The notes under the pieces: model-generated | Told to the model about the DNA's origin: nothing | What the model saw: only the letters and a program-made list of their open reading frames with translations | Databases searched by the model: none | Shown: positions 1 to 8,846 of the stretch, one piece after another | How the letters are laid out: each line of letters starts with the position of its first letter | How positions within the stretch are numbered: the stretch's first letter is position 1 | From: Candidatus Gastranaerophilales bacterium | GTDB taxonomy: Bacteria; Cyanobacteriota; Vampirovibrionia; Gastranaerophilales; Gastranaerophilaceae | DNA length: 64,000 nt | Reading direction: 5' to 3' | Assembly (NCBI GenBank): GCA_944325735.1 | Contig: CALVBI010000001.1 | Coordinates: 496,001-560,000 of the forward strand | Translations under genes and position numbers: made by a program

Positions 1-2
1 GT

Positions 3-1274
3 GATTCAAATTTTGATATAAAAGCTGTTTGGGATTGTAATGAAGATATTAGAAGTTTAAAATCGTTGATATTATTCGGCTTAAAAGGTATGGCAGCTTA
101 TGCACATCATGCAAGAGTTTTAGGTTATAAAGATGCAGATGTAGATAATTTCTTTTACGAAGCATTACAAGGAATTTCAAAAGATTTATCAGCGAATGAA
201 CTATTAAATATAGTTTTGAAAACAGGTGAAATCAATTTAAAATGCATGGAACTTTTAGATAAGGCAAACACTGAAACTTATGGAACTCCTGCACCTAGAA
301 AAGTTACAACAAATATTGAAAAAGGACCTTTTATTATTGTAACAGGTCATGATTTGAAAGATTTGAGCTTGCTTCTTGAACAGACAAAAGATAAGGGTGT
401 AAATATTTATACACATGGAGAAATGTTACCTTGCCATGCTTATCCTGAATTAAATAAATATCCGCATTTGAAAGGTAATTTTGGAACTGCTTGGCAAAAT
501 CAACAAAAAGAATTTGATAATGTCCCTGCTGCAATTTTATTTACAACAAATTGTATTATGCCTGTCAAAGACAGTTACAAAGATAGAGTATTTACAACCT
601 CAGTTGTTGAATACCCTGACATGGTTCACATTGGAGAAGATAAAGATTTTACTCCTGTAATAGAAAAAGCGATTGAGCTTGGCGGGTATAAAGAAGATAA
701 AAAAATGACTGGTATAAATGGTGGCGATACCTTAACTGTTGGATTTGGACATGGAACAGTTTTATCTGTAGCAGATAAAGTTATAGAGGCTGTAAAATCA
801 GGTGATATAAAACATATTTTCTTGGTAGGCGGATGTGACGGTGCAAGACCCGGAAGGAACTATTATACTGATTTTGTAAAACAAGCTCCGAAAGATTCTA
901 CTATTCTCACATTAGCTTGCGGAAAATACAGATTTAATGATTTGGATTTAGGTGAAATAAATGGTATTCCTAGATTATTGGATATGGGACAGTGTAATGA
1001 TGCTTATTCAGCGATAAAAGTTGCAGTAGAATTATCTAAAGCTTTCAATTGTTCGGTAAATGAGTTACCATTATCGTTAGTCCTTTCTTGGTATGAGCAA
1101 AAGGCAGTTTGTATTTTATTAACACTTTTATATTTGGGCATTGAAAATATAAAACTCGGTCCTACATTACCAGCATTTGTGTCACCAAATGTCTTGAATA
1201 TCTTAGTTGATAAGTATAAAATAAAGCCTGTTACAACACCTGAAGAAGATCTTAAGGAAATTTTGAACAGATGA
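3..1274 (+). CDS. hcp: Hydroxylamine reductase (hybrid-cluster protein), 5' end cut by window edge
   Basis: The reading frame is already open at base 3, so this is the C-terminal 423 residues of a protein that is usually about 540-550 residues. The missing part would hold the N-terminal FeS-cluster cysteines. Visible hybrid-cluster ligand motifs are HGEMLP (near 417), TTNCIMP (near 546), VGGCDGARPG (near 825), LACGKYRF (near 912) and SWYEQKAV (near 1086). These match the Glu/Cys/Cys/Cys/Glu-Lys pattern known for Hcp. The family reduces hydroxylamine or NO in the anaerobic cytoplasm and serves in nitrosative stress defence. The next gene starts inside the stop codon (ATGA overlap), so the two are probably translationally coupled. 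Identity is clear; the physiological substrate is inferred from the family. Confidence 0.95.
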   Translation, partial: DSNFDIKAVWDCNEDIRSLKSLILFGLKGMAAYAHHARVLGYKDADVDNFFYEALQGISKDLSANELLNIVLKTGEINLKCMELLDKANTETYGTPAPRKVTTNIEKGPFIIVTGHDLKDLSLLLEQTKDKGVNIYTHGEMLPCHAYPELNKYPHLKGNFGTAWQNQQKEFDNVPAAILFTTNCIMPVKDSYKDRVFTTSVVEYPDMVHIGEDKDFTPVIEKAIELGGYKEDKKMTGINGGDTLTVGFGHGTVLSVADKVIEAVKSGDIKHIFLVGGCDGARPGRNYYTDFVKQAPKDSTILTLACGKYRFNDLDLGEINGIPRLLDMGQCNDAYSAIKVAVELSKAFNCSVNELPLSLVLSWYEQKAVCILLTLLYLGIENIKLGPTLPAFVSPNVLNILVDKYKIKPVTTPEEDLKEILNR

Positions 1275-1579
1275 GCGAAATAATTAGTTTAAAAGATATT
1301 GAATATTTAGATAAAATTAATAAAAAACTTGTATTTGACAACGAGCAGAGTTCTTTGACTCTGCTCTCGTTCAAAGCTGGAGTAGAAAGAAGTCTGCATT
1401 GTGATGAAAAAGATGAAGTTGCTCAAATTATTGAGGGATTAGCAGATATTACAGTAGGTGATAAAGTTTACAGATTGAAAGCCGGAGAAATGATTGTAAT
1501 GCCTGCAAAAATTCTTCATGGACTTAAAGCTGTTGAAGATACAAAGATGTTACTATTACGTCCAAAACATACTCATTGA
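1271..1579 (+). CDS. Small cupin-domain protein coupled to hcp
   Basis: This 102-residue protein is a single cupin barrel. Residues 40-100 show the two conserved cupin blocks: LHCDEKDEVAQIIEG, then a Gly turn, then KAGEMIVMPAKILHGL. The single His/Glu set could bind a metal, but the second His block is only partly conserved. It overlaps hcp by four bases (ATGA), so co-expression and a role in the same stress response are likely. Small stand-alone cupins are often metal-binding or sensor proteins, and the substrate cannot be told from sequence. A distant paralogue of similar size lies at 56734-57039. Confidence 0.8.
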   Translation: MSEIISLKDIEYLDKINKKLVFDNEQSSLTLLSFKAGVERSLHCDEKDEVAQIIEGLADITVGDKVYRLKAGEMIVMPAKILHGLKAVEDTKMLLLRPKHTH

Positions 1580-1661
1580 TTTTTTATTACGAAAAGTTAC
1601 AATCATTAAAGTTTTTGAAATCCTGTACCGTTTAATATTTTAGTATATATACAGGAGTACT

Positions 1662-2573
1662 ATGAGTTTAGTAATTGATTCTAATCTTGAATATTTACAG
1701 AACATATTGCATATAAGCAGGGTTACTTTTGAAGAAAAATATGCAAATATGTCTGTTGATGAGATTATTGAAGCAGAAGCAGCATCAGGGAATCAACAAG
1801 CTATTGAATTGGCTCAAGAATTAACTTCAAATACAAGTCTTGTGATGGAGTTGTTTGATTTAGCTGATACAAATAATAAGTATATGATTCTGCGAGAATT
1901 AACAGCTCAACAGTTGCAGGTATTTCTGCCTGAAATGGAAGAAAAAGATTTACTTCAAGGTTTATTTTTCTTCACTCAAGATAAGTTGATGAAAATGCTT
2001 GAAGAATTACCATCTGAACAACTTGTAAATACTGCTTTTGAACTTTTTTCAAAAGAAGAAATTGTACAATTGATGCCTGAAGAACAACTTGATAAATTTT
2101 TGACAAGTTCTGAAATTGATAAAAATAAAATTTTAAAACACATGCAATCTATACCACCTGAATATGTAGCTCAAGTGTTAGAGCAGATTACAGGAGAATC
2201 CCATGAAAATATGGACAGCATTGATTTGTCTAAAGAATTCGGAGAGTTAAATCCTTTAGAATATCAAGATGCTCTAAAAGCTTTTCAGCCTACACAAAAG
2301 CAACAGTTAGTTTTGTCATTAGGTAAAGAGCATAATGAATGGTTCCAATTATTTGATGCTGATGCTTATACTACAATTATGAATCGAGAAAAACAACAGC
2401 CTGAAATTATTAAAGGTATGTCTGTAATTGAACCTGAATATATTCAAAATATGATTACAGAACTGCCAAATGATTTGTTATCTCTAGTAATCACACAAAT
2501 GGATACTGAAAAATTTGCTGAAATTTTAATGGATAGATTCCCTGAAGTGATCGCTGAAATAATTATGAAATAA
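1662..2573 (+). CDS. Helical-repeat protein resembling MgtE-N/FliG-type folds, function unknown
   Basis: This 303-residue acidic, all-helical cytosolic protein has no signal peptide or membrane segment. From about residue 85 it repeats short helical units with LPEM, LPSEQL, MPEEQL, IPPEYV and LPNDLL turns. This pattern is reminiscent of the superhelical N-terminal domain of MgtE magnesium channels and of FliG, but the channel domain is absent. An AGGAG site lies 6 nt before the ATG, at the end of the TATATATACAGGAG stretch. It stands between hcp/cupin and a convergent pncC gene and shows no operon partner. I infer a scaffold or sensor role only from the fold resemblance. Confidence 0.6.
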   Translation: MSLVIDSNLEYLQNILHISRVTFEEKYANMSVDEIIEAEAASGNQQAIELAQELTSNTSLVMELFDLADTNNKYMILRELTAQQLQVFLPEMEEKDLLQGLFFFTQDKLMKMLEELPSEQLVNTAFELFSKEEIVQLMPEEQLDKFLTSSEIDKNKILKHMQSIPPEYVAQVLEQITGESHENMDSIDLSKEFGELNPLEYQDALKAFQPTQKQQLVLSLGKEHNEWFQLFDADAYTTIMNREKQQPEIIKGMSVIEPEYIQNMITELPNDLLSLVITQMDTEKFAEILMDRFPEVIAEIIMK

Positions 2574-2575
2574 TT

Positions 2576-3097
2576 TTATTGTTTTAATGTTTCTAAAACA
2601 AATTTTAGAGCTTCTTCAGAGAACATAAATTTCATATTTTTTCTTGTGTAAGCAGGATTAAGTTCAAATTTTTTAACTGTAATTTTGCCATTATATCCGC
2701 AAGCTGCATACATTAGACCTACAGGTTTTGTTTCACTTCCTGTTGGTCCTGCAACTCCGGTTGTGCAAATTACTATATCGCTTTTAGTCAACTGTAAAAG
2801 TCCTTGAGCCATTTCTTTTGCACATTCTTCACTTACAGCTCCGTAATTTTTTAATGTATCTTCTGAAACATTCAAAATTCTTTGTTTTGCTTCGTTTGAA
2901 TATGTTACAAAATTTGCTCTTACGTAAGCAGAACTTCCTGAGACATCGGTTAATCTTGAGCTTATCAATCCACCAGTACAAGATTCAGCAGAAGATATTT
3001 GAATAGCTTCCCTTAATAAAATTTTCCCGATCTCATTTGGGGTTTGTGATTGTTGACTTAGAATAAATGCTTTAAAATTTAAAAATGCTTTTTTCAT
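2576..3097 (-). CDS. pncC: Nicotinamide-nucleotide amidase (CinA C-terminal domain, stand-alone)
   Basis: This 173-residue protein consists only of the CinA C-terminal domain. Its motifs are AESCTGGLISSRLTDVSGSS near residues 37-56 and TTGVAGPTGSETKPVG near 112-127, typical of NMN deamidases. The enzyme converts nicotinamide mononucleotide to nicotinate mononucleotide for NAD recycling. The MocF/CinA N-terminal domain of full-length CinA is absent. The N-terminal 30 residues are slightly longer than in the minimal domain. It ends 2 bases past the stop of the convergent upstream gene, with no clear terminator between them. Confidence 0.9.
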   Translation of the reverse strand: MKKAFLNFKAFILSQQSQTPNEIGKILLREAIQISSAESCTGGLISSRLTDVSGSSAYVRANFVTYSNEAKQRILNVSEDTLKNYGAVSEECAKEMAQGLLQLTKSDIVICTTGVAGPTGSETKPVGLMYAACGYNGKITVKKFELNPAYTRKNMKFMFSEEALKFVLETLKQ

Positions 3098-3196
3098 AAA
3101 TTGATTTTTGAATGATAAAATTTTTTTGTCAATAATTCTTTACATGCAAAATTATTTTTTATGTAATATCATGTGATAACAGGAGAAAAATTAAGC

Positions 3197-4573
3197 ATGG
3201 CAGTAAAAGAAAAAGATAGTAATTTTGGAATGTTACCTCAAAATATCGAGGCTGAAGAAGCTGTTTTAGGTGCAATTTTAGTAAACCCAAATGTAATTAC
3301 AAAAGTTGTAGAAACTCTAAAACCTGAAAGTTTTTACAAACCTGCACACAGATATATCTATGAAGCTATGCTACAACTTTTCAACAGTAATGAAAGAATT
3401 GATATTGTATCAGTATCTGATGTTTTAAATTATAATTCAAAATTGGAAACAATTGGCGGACGTGCTTTTGTTAACGATTTATGCTACAAGACAATTACGA
3501 CATCAAATATTGAGTATTATGCAAAAATCGTTCAGGAAAAAGCAATAAAAAGAGCCTTAATTAACGCTGGCTCAGAAATAGTATCTTTTGGATACGATGT
3601 AAATCCGATTGATCAATCCCTCGATAGTGCCGAAAAACTTATATTTGACATCGCTTCTAAAAAGGCAACTACTGATTTAGTGCATGTAAAAGATTTGGTT
3701 TTAAACACTTATGAAAAAATTGAATATCGTTATGAGCATAAAGATGAATTGACAGGGATTCCGACTGATTTTTATGAATTAGATGCGATATTAAACGGTT
3801 TGCAGCGTTCGGACTTGATAATCCTTGCAGCCCGCCCTGCGATGGGAAAAACAGCTTTTGCATTAAATATTGCACAAAATGTGGCTTTGAAAGCTAAAAC
3901 TCCTGTTGCGATATTTTCTCTTGAAATGTCAAAAGATCAGTTAATGCAACGTATGTTGTGCTCTGAAGCAGAAATTGATTCTCAAAGAGTAAAAACAGGT
4001 AATATGCAAAGTAAAGACTGGGAAAAATTGGCTACTGCTATGAATGCATTTGCACAAGCTCCTATTTATATTGATGATACTTCAGGCTGTACAATCACTG
4101 ACATTCGTGCAAAATGCAGAAGATTAAAAATGGAGGAAAAAAATCTTGGGCTTGTATTGATTGACTATCTTCAATTAATGGAAAGTTCTGGCAGGGAAGA
4201 TCGTATGCAACAGATTTCAGCAATATCAAGAGGTTTGAAAATTCTCGCAAAAGAATTAGATGTTCCTGTAATTGCTTTATCTCAGTTATCTCGTGCAGTT
4301 GAATCTAGAACAGATAAACGTCCGATGCTTTCAGACTTGAGAGAATCAGGATCTATCGAACAAGATGCTGATATTGTAATGTTTATTTATCGTGACGAAT
4401 ATTACCGAAAAGCTGAAGATGGTGAGGATGATGCAGCTGCAAAAGCTCAGTCAAAAGGTGAATCTGAAATTATTATTGCAAAACACAGAAACGGTTCTGT
4501 TGGTACTGTAAAATTATTATTCCAAGGAAATATTACCAAATTTAAAAATCCGATAAAAACTGATGCTTTTTAA
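3197..4573 (+). CDS. dnaB: Replicative DNA helicase DnaB
   Basis: This 458-residue hexameric helicase unwinds DNA ahead of the fork. The N-terminal domain (PQNIEAEEAVLGAILVNP, residues about 14-31) is followed by a linker and a RecA-like ATPase. Walker A is AARPAMGKTAFAL, then come SLEMSKDQL, LVLIDYLQLM (Walker B) and SDLRESGSIEQDADIVMF. I chose ATG 3197 because AGGAG at 3181-3185 lies just upstream; an in-frame GTG at 3173 has no ribosome site. The length is normal and no intein is visible. The last four bases overlap the stop of the convergent ykgJ-like gene. Confidence 0.97.
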   Translation: MAVKEKDSNFGMLPQNIEAEEAVLGAILVNPNVITKVVETLKPESFYKPAHRYIYEAMLQLFNSNERIDIVSVSDVLNYNSKLETIGGRAFVNDLCYKTITTSNIEYYAKIVQEKAIKRALINAGSEIVSFGYDVNPIDQSLDSAEKLIFDIASKKATTDLVHVKDLVLNTYEKIEYRYEHKDELTGIPTDFYELDAILNGLQRSDLIILAARPAMGKTAFALNIAQNVALKAKTPVAIFSLEMSKDQLMQRMLCSEAEIDSQRVKTGNMQSKDWEKLATAMNAFAQAPIYIDDTSGCTITDIRAKCRRLKMEEKNLGLVLIDYLQLMESSGREDRMQQISAISRGLKILAKELDVPVIALSQLSRAVESRTDKRPMLSDLRESGSIEQDADIVMFIYRDEYYRKAEDGEDDAAAKAQSKGESEIIIAKHRNGSVGTVKLLFQGNITKFKNPIKTDAF

Positions 4574-4968
4574 TTTTTAAGGTAATCTTCAAATGTTTTT
4601 ATATTAACTTTATATCCACAGCCTTCGTGAAGTTTGGCAGGGTAAAATATTCTTTTTGCGGGATAATTTTTGCACATTCTTAATCTGTGTTCATAATCAG
4701 AGCAGAGTCCTTCTTTTGTGACAAGTTTGCAGGCAAAAATTAAATTTCCTTCTTCATCTTTTCCTTTTATATAAAATCGTTTATATGCTGGGAATAGAAA
4801 TTGCATTATTTTAAATTCTTTTTCAGTATAAGTATCGTAGCTGTACATATAATTACAGCATTTTCCGCACTTTTTGCATTCCCCTGTTATTTTATATGTT
4901 ACTTTTTCAGGAACAAAGTATGAGCGGATTTCATTTATTATTACAAATATAAAATCAGGTATATTCAC
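4570..4968 (-). CDS. YkgJ-family cysteine-cluster protein
   Basis: This 132-residue protein carries the CxxCGKCCxxM motif (ECKKCGKCCNYM, residues about 30-41). Downstream cysteines at FACKLV, GLCSDY, RMCKNYP and HEGCGY form the usual pattern of the YkgJ/CxxCxxCC family, thought to bind zinc or an FeS cluster. The start is GTG at 4966-4968. An extended -10 (TGgTATACT, complement of 4975-4983) ends 6 nt before it, so the mRNA is probably leaderless. The gene is divergent from PBP1A and convergent with dnaB, overlapping the dnaB stop. Biochemical function is unknown for the family. Confidence 0.8.
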   Translation of the reverse strand: MNIPDFIFVIINEIRSYFVPEKVTYKITGECKKCGKCCNYMYSYDTYTEKEFKIMQFLFPAYKRFYIKGKDEEGNLIFACKLVTKEGLCSDYEHRLRMCKNYPAKRIFYPAKLHEGCGYKVNIKTFEDYLKN

Positions 4969-5040
4969 AAAAATAGTATACCATATTTGCCAAGAAAATT
5001 ATTTTATATTAATATTATGGAAGTTGATGAGGGAGTATTC

Positions 5041-7197
5041 ATGGCAAAATATTATGTAAATAGAAATTATACAGCCAAAGAAATGGCAAGAGCTAATATA
5101 TCCAAAAAATCAAGAAAAGGTGGAGGATTTTTCTCTACTTTGAAATTTATTTTCATATTAGGTTGTGCTTGCGTTCTTGCAGGTGTTGCATCTTTGGAAT
5201 TATATCTATCATCTCTTCCGCCAATTAATAATTTGGAACAATTTAAACCTAATATTGTGACAAAGATTTATTCAGCTGATGATGAAATTATAAAGACGTT
5301 TACAGCTTATACTTATGAAAAAATTGAATTAAAAGATATTCCCGATAACTTAAAAAAAGCTTTGATTGCAACAGAAGATAAAAATTTTTACCGTCATCAC
5401 GGATATGATATTGCAGGGTTAGCAAGGTCTACAATACAAAACGTTTTAGCAGGTCGTGTTGTTCAAGGTGCAAGTACAATTACACAACAGCTTGCAAGAG
5501 TTTTATTTTTGAATAACGAAAGAACTTTTGACAGAAAGTTAAAAGAGTTATTTATCGCAGCAAGAATTGAAAAAACTATTTCTAAAGATCAAATCTTAGA
5601 AATGTATATGAATAATGTATATTTAGGTGCAGGTGCTTATGGTGTAGAAGGCGCTGCTCAGATATATTTTGATAAACACTTGAAAAATTGTGATTTGGCA
5701 GAACTTGCTTTAATTGCAGGTCTTCCTCAAGCTCCTTCTGTCTATAATCCTTTTAATAATATGGATTTAGCTGTTCAAAGACGAAATCAAGTTCTTACAA
5801 GAATGTATAAAATGAGATATATTACCAAAGAAGAATATGAGAAGGCTAAGAAAGAAAAAGTTCATTTAGCTAAAGTTCCTCAGTTTTATACAACAAACAA
5901 AGCTCCATATTTTTGTGATTATGTAATGAAAGAATTAGAAAAATTGGGGTTTGATGAAACAGAAATTTCTCAAGGTGGTTATAAAGTTGTAACAACTCTT
6001 GACTATAAAGCTCAAAAGGCTGCAAATGAAGCAATTTTGAAAAACCTTAAAAATTGGGGATTAACAGGAGATAAAAACCAAGCAGCTGTTTTTGCATATA
6101 GTCCTATTGATGGAAGAATTTTAGTATATTCTGGCGGTAAAGATTATACTAAAAGCCAATATGATAGAGTTACACAAGCTGTAAGACCTCCAGGATCTTC
6201 ATTTAAACCTTTTGTCTACGCAGCAGCAATGGAAAAAGGTATTAGCCCAAATGATATGATTGAAGACAAACCTATTACTATTGGTCAATGGTCACCTCAT
6301 AACTATGGTAACAAATATAGGGGTAAAATTCCTGTATATACAGCATTAATGGTATCATCAAATGTATGTGCTGCAAGAATGATTAAGGAAGTAGGTATCC
6401 GTTCAGTTATTCAAATCGCAAGAGTGTTAGGAATTGAAACTCCTTTAGAATATGACTATACAATTGCATTGGGTTCAAATGGTGTTAAATTATTTGAATT
6501 TACAAGAGCATATGGAGCTTTTGCAAATGGTGGATATGTTGTTCAGCCTTACGCAATTGAAAGGGTTGAAACTCCAAGAGGAAAGGTTGTTTATAGAGCG
6601 CCTAAAACAAAGATTACCCATCAATTAAGTATGAATACTGCAGCTGAAATGACTGCAATGATGAAAACTGTAATAACTCACGGTACCGGTCGTGCGGCAA
6701 ACATCGGTAAACCTGCTGCAGGTAAAACAGGTACTACTGATGATAATAAAGATGCTTATTTTATGGGTTACACTCCTAATATTGTTGCAGGTGTTTGGGT
6801 AGGAAACGATGATAACACTGTTATGAATAAGTCTATTCAAGGTGGAACTGTTCCTGCATTGATTTGGAAAGATGTTATGAAAGTTGCGACAGAGCCTTAT
6901 GGTAAAGCTGAGTTCAATTATCCTCAAATTGAATTAATGCCTTTTGCAGCAGGTAGTAATGTTAAAATTATTGGAGAACAAAGTAAACCTAAAGAAGAAA
7001 ATAACTCTCAAGAACAAGGGAATTTAAATCCTGAGGTGGTTGAACCTAAACTTCCTGAGTCAGTAAAAAAAATAGAGCAAACTAAACCTGTTACACCTCA
7101 GCCTCAAACTCCAAAACCGGCTGTAAAACCTGTTCAAATAAAAGAAACTACAGCCCCAGTGCCTATTCCTATGGCAGTACCAGAGAATTTACATTAA
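5041..7197 (+). CDS. Class A penicillin-binding protein (PBP1A type)
   Basis: This 718-residue bifunctional murein synthase polymerises lipid II and cross-links peptides at the membrane surface. One N-terminal membrane anchor (residues about 35-58) is followed by a GT51 glycosyltransferase domain with ATEDKNFYRHHGYD, QGASTITQQLAR and RKLKELFIAARIEK. The transpeptidase has SSFKPF (SxxK), SSN and KTGTTDD boxes. The last 70 residues are Pro/Gln/Lys-rich and probably disordered. ATG 5041 was chosen for its GAGGGAG site at 5029-5035; an upstream in-frame start has none. The RNase HIII-like gene follows after 12 bases, so the two are likely co-transcribed. Confidence 0.95.
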   Translation: MAKYYVNRNYTAKEMARANISKKSRKGGGFFSTLKFIFILGCACVLAGVASLELYLSSLPPINNLEQFKPNIVTKIYSADDEIIKTFTAYTYEKIELKDIPDNLKKALIATEDKNFYRHHGYDIAGLARSTIQNVLAGRVVQGASTITQQLARVLFLNNERTFDRKLKELFIAARIEKTISKDQILEMYMNNVYLGAGAYGVEGAAQIYFDKHLKNCDLAELALIAGLPQAPSVYNPFNNMDLAVQRRNQVLTRMYKMRYITKEEYEKAKKEKVHLAKVPQFYTTNKAPYFCDYVMKELEKLGFDETEISQGGYKVVTTLDYKAQKAANEAILKNLKNWGLTGDKNQAAVFAYSPIDGRILVYSGGKDYTKSQYDRVTQAVRPPGSSFKPFVYAAAMEKGISPNDMIEDKPITIGQWSPHNYGNKYRGKIPVYTALMVSSNVCAARMIKEVGIRSVIQIARVLGIETPLEYDYTIALGSNGVKLFEFTRAYGAFANGGYVVQPYAIERVETPRGKVVYRAPKTKITHQLSMNTAAEMTAMMKTVITHGTGRAANIGKPAAGKTGTTDDNKDAYFMGYTPNIVAGVWVGNDDNTVMNKSIQGGTVPALIWKDVMKVATEPYGKAEFNYPQIELMPFAAGSNVKIIGEQSKPKEENNSQEQGNLNPEVVEPKLPESVKKIEQTKPVTPQPQTPKPAVKPVQIKETTAPVPIPMAVPENLH

Positions 7198-7209
7198 GGA
7201 GTAAAAATA

Positions 7210-7845
7210 GTGGAAAATAGTTATATTGCTCATATTGGAACTGATGAATCAGGTAAAGGAGATTTTTTCGGCCCGCTTGTAATAGCTGGGGTATTGGTTG
7301 ATGAAACTAATGCTAAATATTTCTTAGATTTAGGAATTAAAGATAGTAAAAAATTGTCAGATAAAAAAATGCTTTCTTTGGCTGTTGAAATTAAAAAATT
7401 GGCACCGCATTCAATAATTGCTATTTCAAATTCTAAATATAATGAATTGTATAATAATATGAAAAATTTAAACAAATTACTGGCTTGGGGGCATGCAAGA
7501 GCTATTGAAAATATTTTGAATAGTAATCATTGTGAATATGCTTTGTCTGATAAATTTGGAGATGAAAGTTTAATTGAGTCTGCTTTGATGAAAAATGGCA
7601 GAAGTATAAGATTAGAACAGATGTGTAAGGCTGAAAGTGATATAGCTGTTGCAGCGGCATCTGTACTTGCTCGTGCAACATTTGTTCAAAAAATGCAGGA
7701 TATGGAAAATATTTATGGTATTAAGTTCCAAAAAGGTTGCTCGCAATTAGTTAAAAATGTTGCATCTGATTTTATTAAAAAATATGGTAAGGATAGATTG
7801 AAAGAAGTGTGTAAAGCTCATTTCAAAACCTATAATGAAGTTTAG
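7210..7845 (+). CDS. Ribonuclease HIII-like nuclease lacking the N-terminal substrate-binding domain
   Basis: This 211-residue RNase H2-type enzyme should cleave RNA in RNA/DNA hybrids. GTDESGKGDFFGPLVIAGV (residues about 10-28) supplies the first Asp-Glu pair, with further acidic positions in LSDKFGDE and KAESDIAVAAASVLAR. The FFGPL wording is closer to RNase HIII than to RNase HII (usually DEAGRGPLAGP). RNase HIII is normally about 300 residues with an N-terminal TBP-like domain, which is absent here. GTG 7210 is the start, with AAGGAG at 7196-7201. It could also be called rnhB; the family is firm but the subclass is less so. Confidence 0.8.
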   Translation: MENSYIAHIGTDESGKGDFFGPLVIAGVLVDETNAKYFLDLGIKDSKKLSDKKMLSLAVEIKKLAPHSIIAISNSKYNELYNNMKNLNKLLAWGHARAIENILNSNHCEYALSDKFGDESLIESALMKNGRSIRLEQMCKAESDIAVAAASVLARATFVQKMQDMENIYGIKFQKGCSQLVKNVASDFIKKYGKDRLKEVCKAHFKTYNEV

Positions 7846-7861
7846 TAAAACGTTTGTTGTA

Positions 7862-7890
7862 TTGCCTGATTAGGCAAGTTATGCTATAAT
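7862..7890 (+). promoter_or_regulatory. Promoter of the MotA/MotB-like pair with an inverted repeat over the -35
   Basis: TTGCCT (7862-7867) and TATAAT (7885-7890) are separated by 17 bp. The -35 is also the left arm of a perfect inverted repeat, TTGCCT-gatt-AGGCAA (7862-7877), which could be an operator. A CGGAGA ribosome site and ATG 7914 follow. Confidence 0.7.
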
Positions 7891-7913
7891 CCTGTTATAG
7901 AAACGGAGATTTT

Positions 7914-8822
7914 ATGACTTTAATGCATATATTTACGGATATTCCTATCCTTATTGTATTGTTTACTTTTTTATTTTCAATTATTTATTGTTTGAAAAAT
8001 TATATATACGTTGGAAAAAATCTTAAAATATTTTTAGCATTTATTTCTGGGTTTAAAAAATCTGATTTAAACTTTAGATTCAAGGAAATTGATGAATGGA
8101 TGTCTTTAAATCCTTATGTATCAAGTGCTTGGTTAGAATTCAAAAATACTCTTGTATTCTCTGAATCAATTGCATTAAAAGGCAAAAATAACGATTTAAC
8201 TTATAAAGAAGTATCCTCAACTGTTCAAAATATCCAGACAACTGTTGATCCCTTGTATTTCTTTAATGAAGATACTTTAATCTGTTCTAAATTTAATAAT
8301 AAATTATTACAGACAGTGCCTACTATTTTGACAGGTTTTGGCCCTTTGTTTACATTCTTAAATATCGCAATTGCATTTGGTAAAATTGATTTTTCTTCTC
8401 AGGAAAAAACAATTGCATCTGTTGCAGGTTTGATGTCAAATATGCAGACAGCAGCTCTTGTATCAGTTATAGCTGTAGGTTCTTCATTAATTTTCTTAAT
8501 GTTTGAAAGAATTTCATTCCAGCTTTTGTGTAAAAAACCTCTTTCTATGTGTGAAGATTTTATGGGGAAATTATTTGATAATATTTCTTCTGAAAAATTC
8601 TTACTAGAGTTATTGAAAGAAACAAAAATTCAAAATAATTCAATATCAAATTTGATTACAGCAATGCCACAACATTTTAAAGTTGCATTAAATGCAGGTA
8701 TTGCAAGTAATCTTGTACCGTATCTTGAAAACCTTATTTTTGGTGTTAATCAAATGAATAAGAATATAAAAGAATTTGCAAAAAGTGGGGGCAAATCAGA
8801 CGATGTTGACGATTTATTCTAG
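7914..8822 (+). CDS. MotA/TolQ/ExbB-like proton-channel subunit (ZorA-like, short)
   Basis: This 302-residue membrane protein has hydrophobic segments at residues about 8-30, 134-157 and 176-198. The segment around VPTILTGFGPLFTFLNIAIA resembles the TM3 region of MotA/TolQ/ZorA proteins (VPxILTGxGxLGTFxG), and SNMQTAALVSVIAVGSSLIF is the following helix. A MotB/OmpA-like partner follows 25 bp downstream, which supports a stator-type complex. Phage-defence ZorA is usually longer, with an extended cytoplasmic coiled tail that is missing here. No flagellar, Tol or Exb genes are nearby. Role is unknown; an ion-driven envelope motor is inferred from fold and pairing. Confidence 0.7.
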   Translation: MTLMHIFTDIPILIVLFTFLFSIIYCLKNYIYVGKNLKIFLAFISGFKKSDLNFRFKEIDEWMSLNPYVSSAWLEFKNTLVFSESIALKGKNNDLTYKEVSSTVQNIQTTVDPLYFFNEDTLICSKFNNKLLQTVPTILTGFGPLFTFLNIAIAFGKIDFSSQEKTIASVAGLMSNMQTAALVSVIAVGSSLIFLMFERISFQLLCKKPLSMCEDFMGKLFDNISSEKFLLELLKETKIQNNSISNLITAMPQHFKVALNAGIASNLVPYLENLIFGVNQMNKNIKEFAKSGGKSDDVDDLF

Positions 8823-8846
8823 TCAATTTCTGGGAGAGTATTATTT

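Noticed and set aside
334..534. 66-codon minus-strand ORF inside hcp
   Set aside because: Antisense shadow of a strongly conserved gene; no ribosome site and unusual composition.
3173..3196. GTG start for dnaB
   Set aside because: No ribosome site; AGGAG at 3181-3185 fits ATG 3197.
6625..6927. 100-codon minus-strand ORF inside the PBP1A gene
   Set aside because: Ser/Ile/Phe-rich antisense shadow over the transpeptidase motifs.
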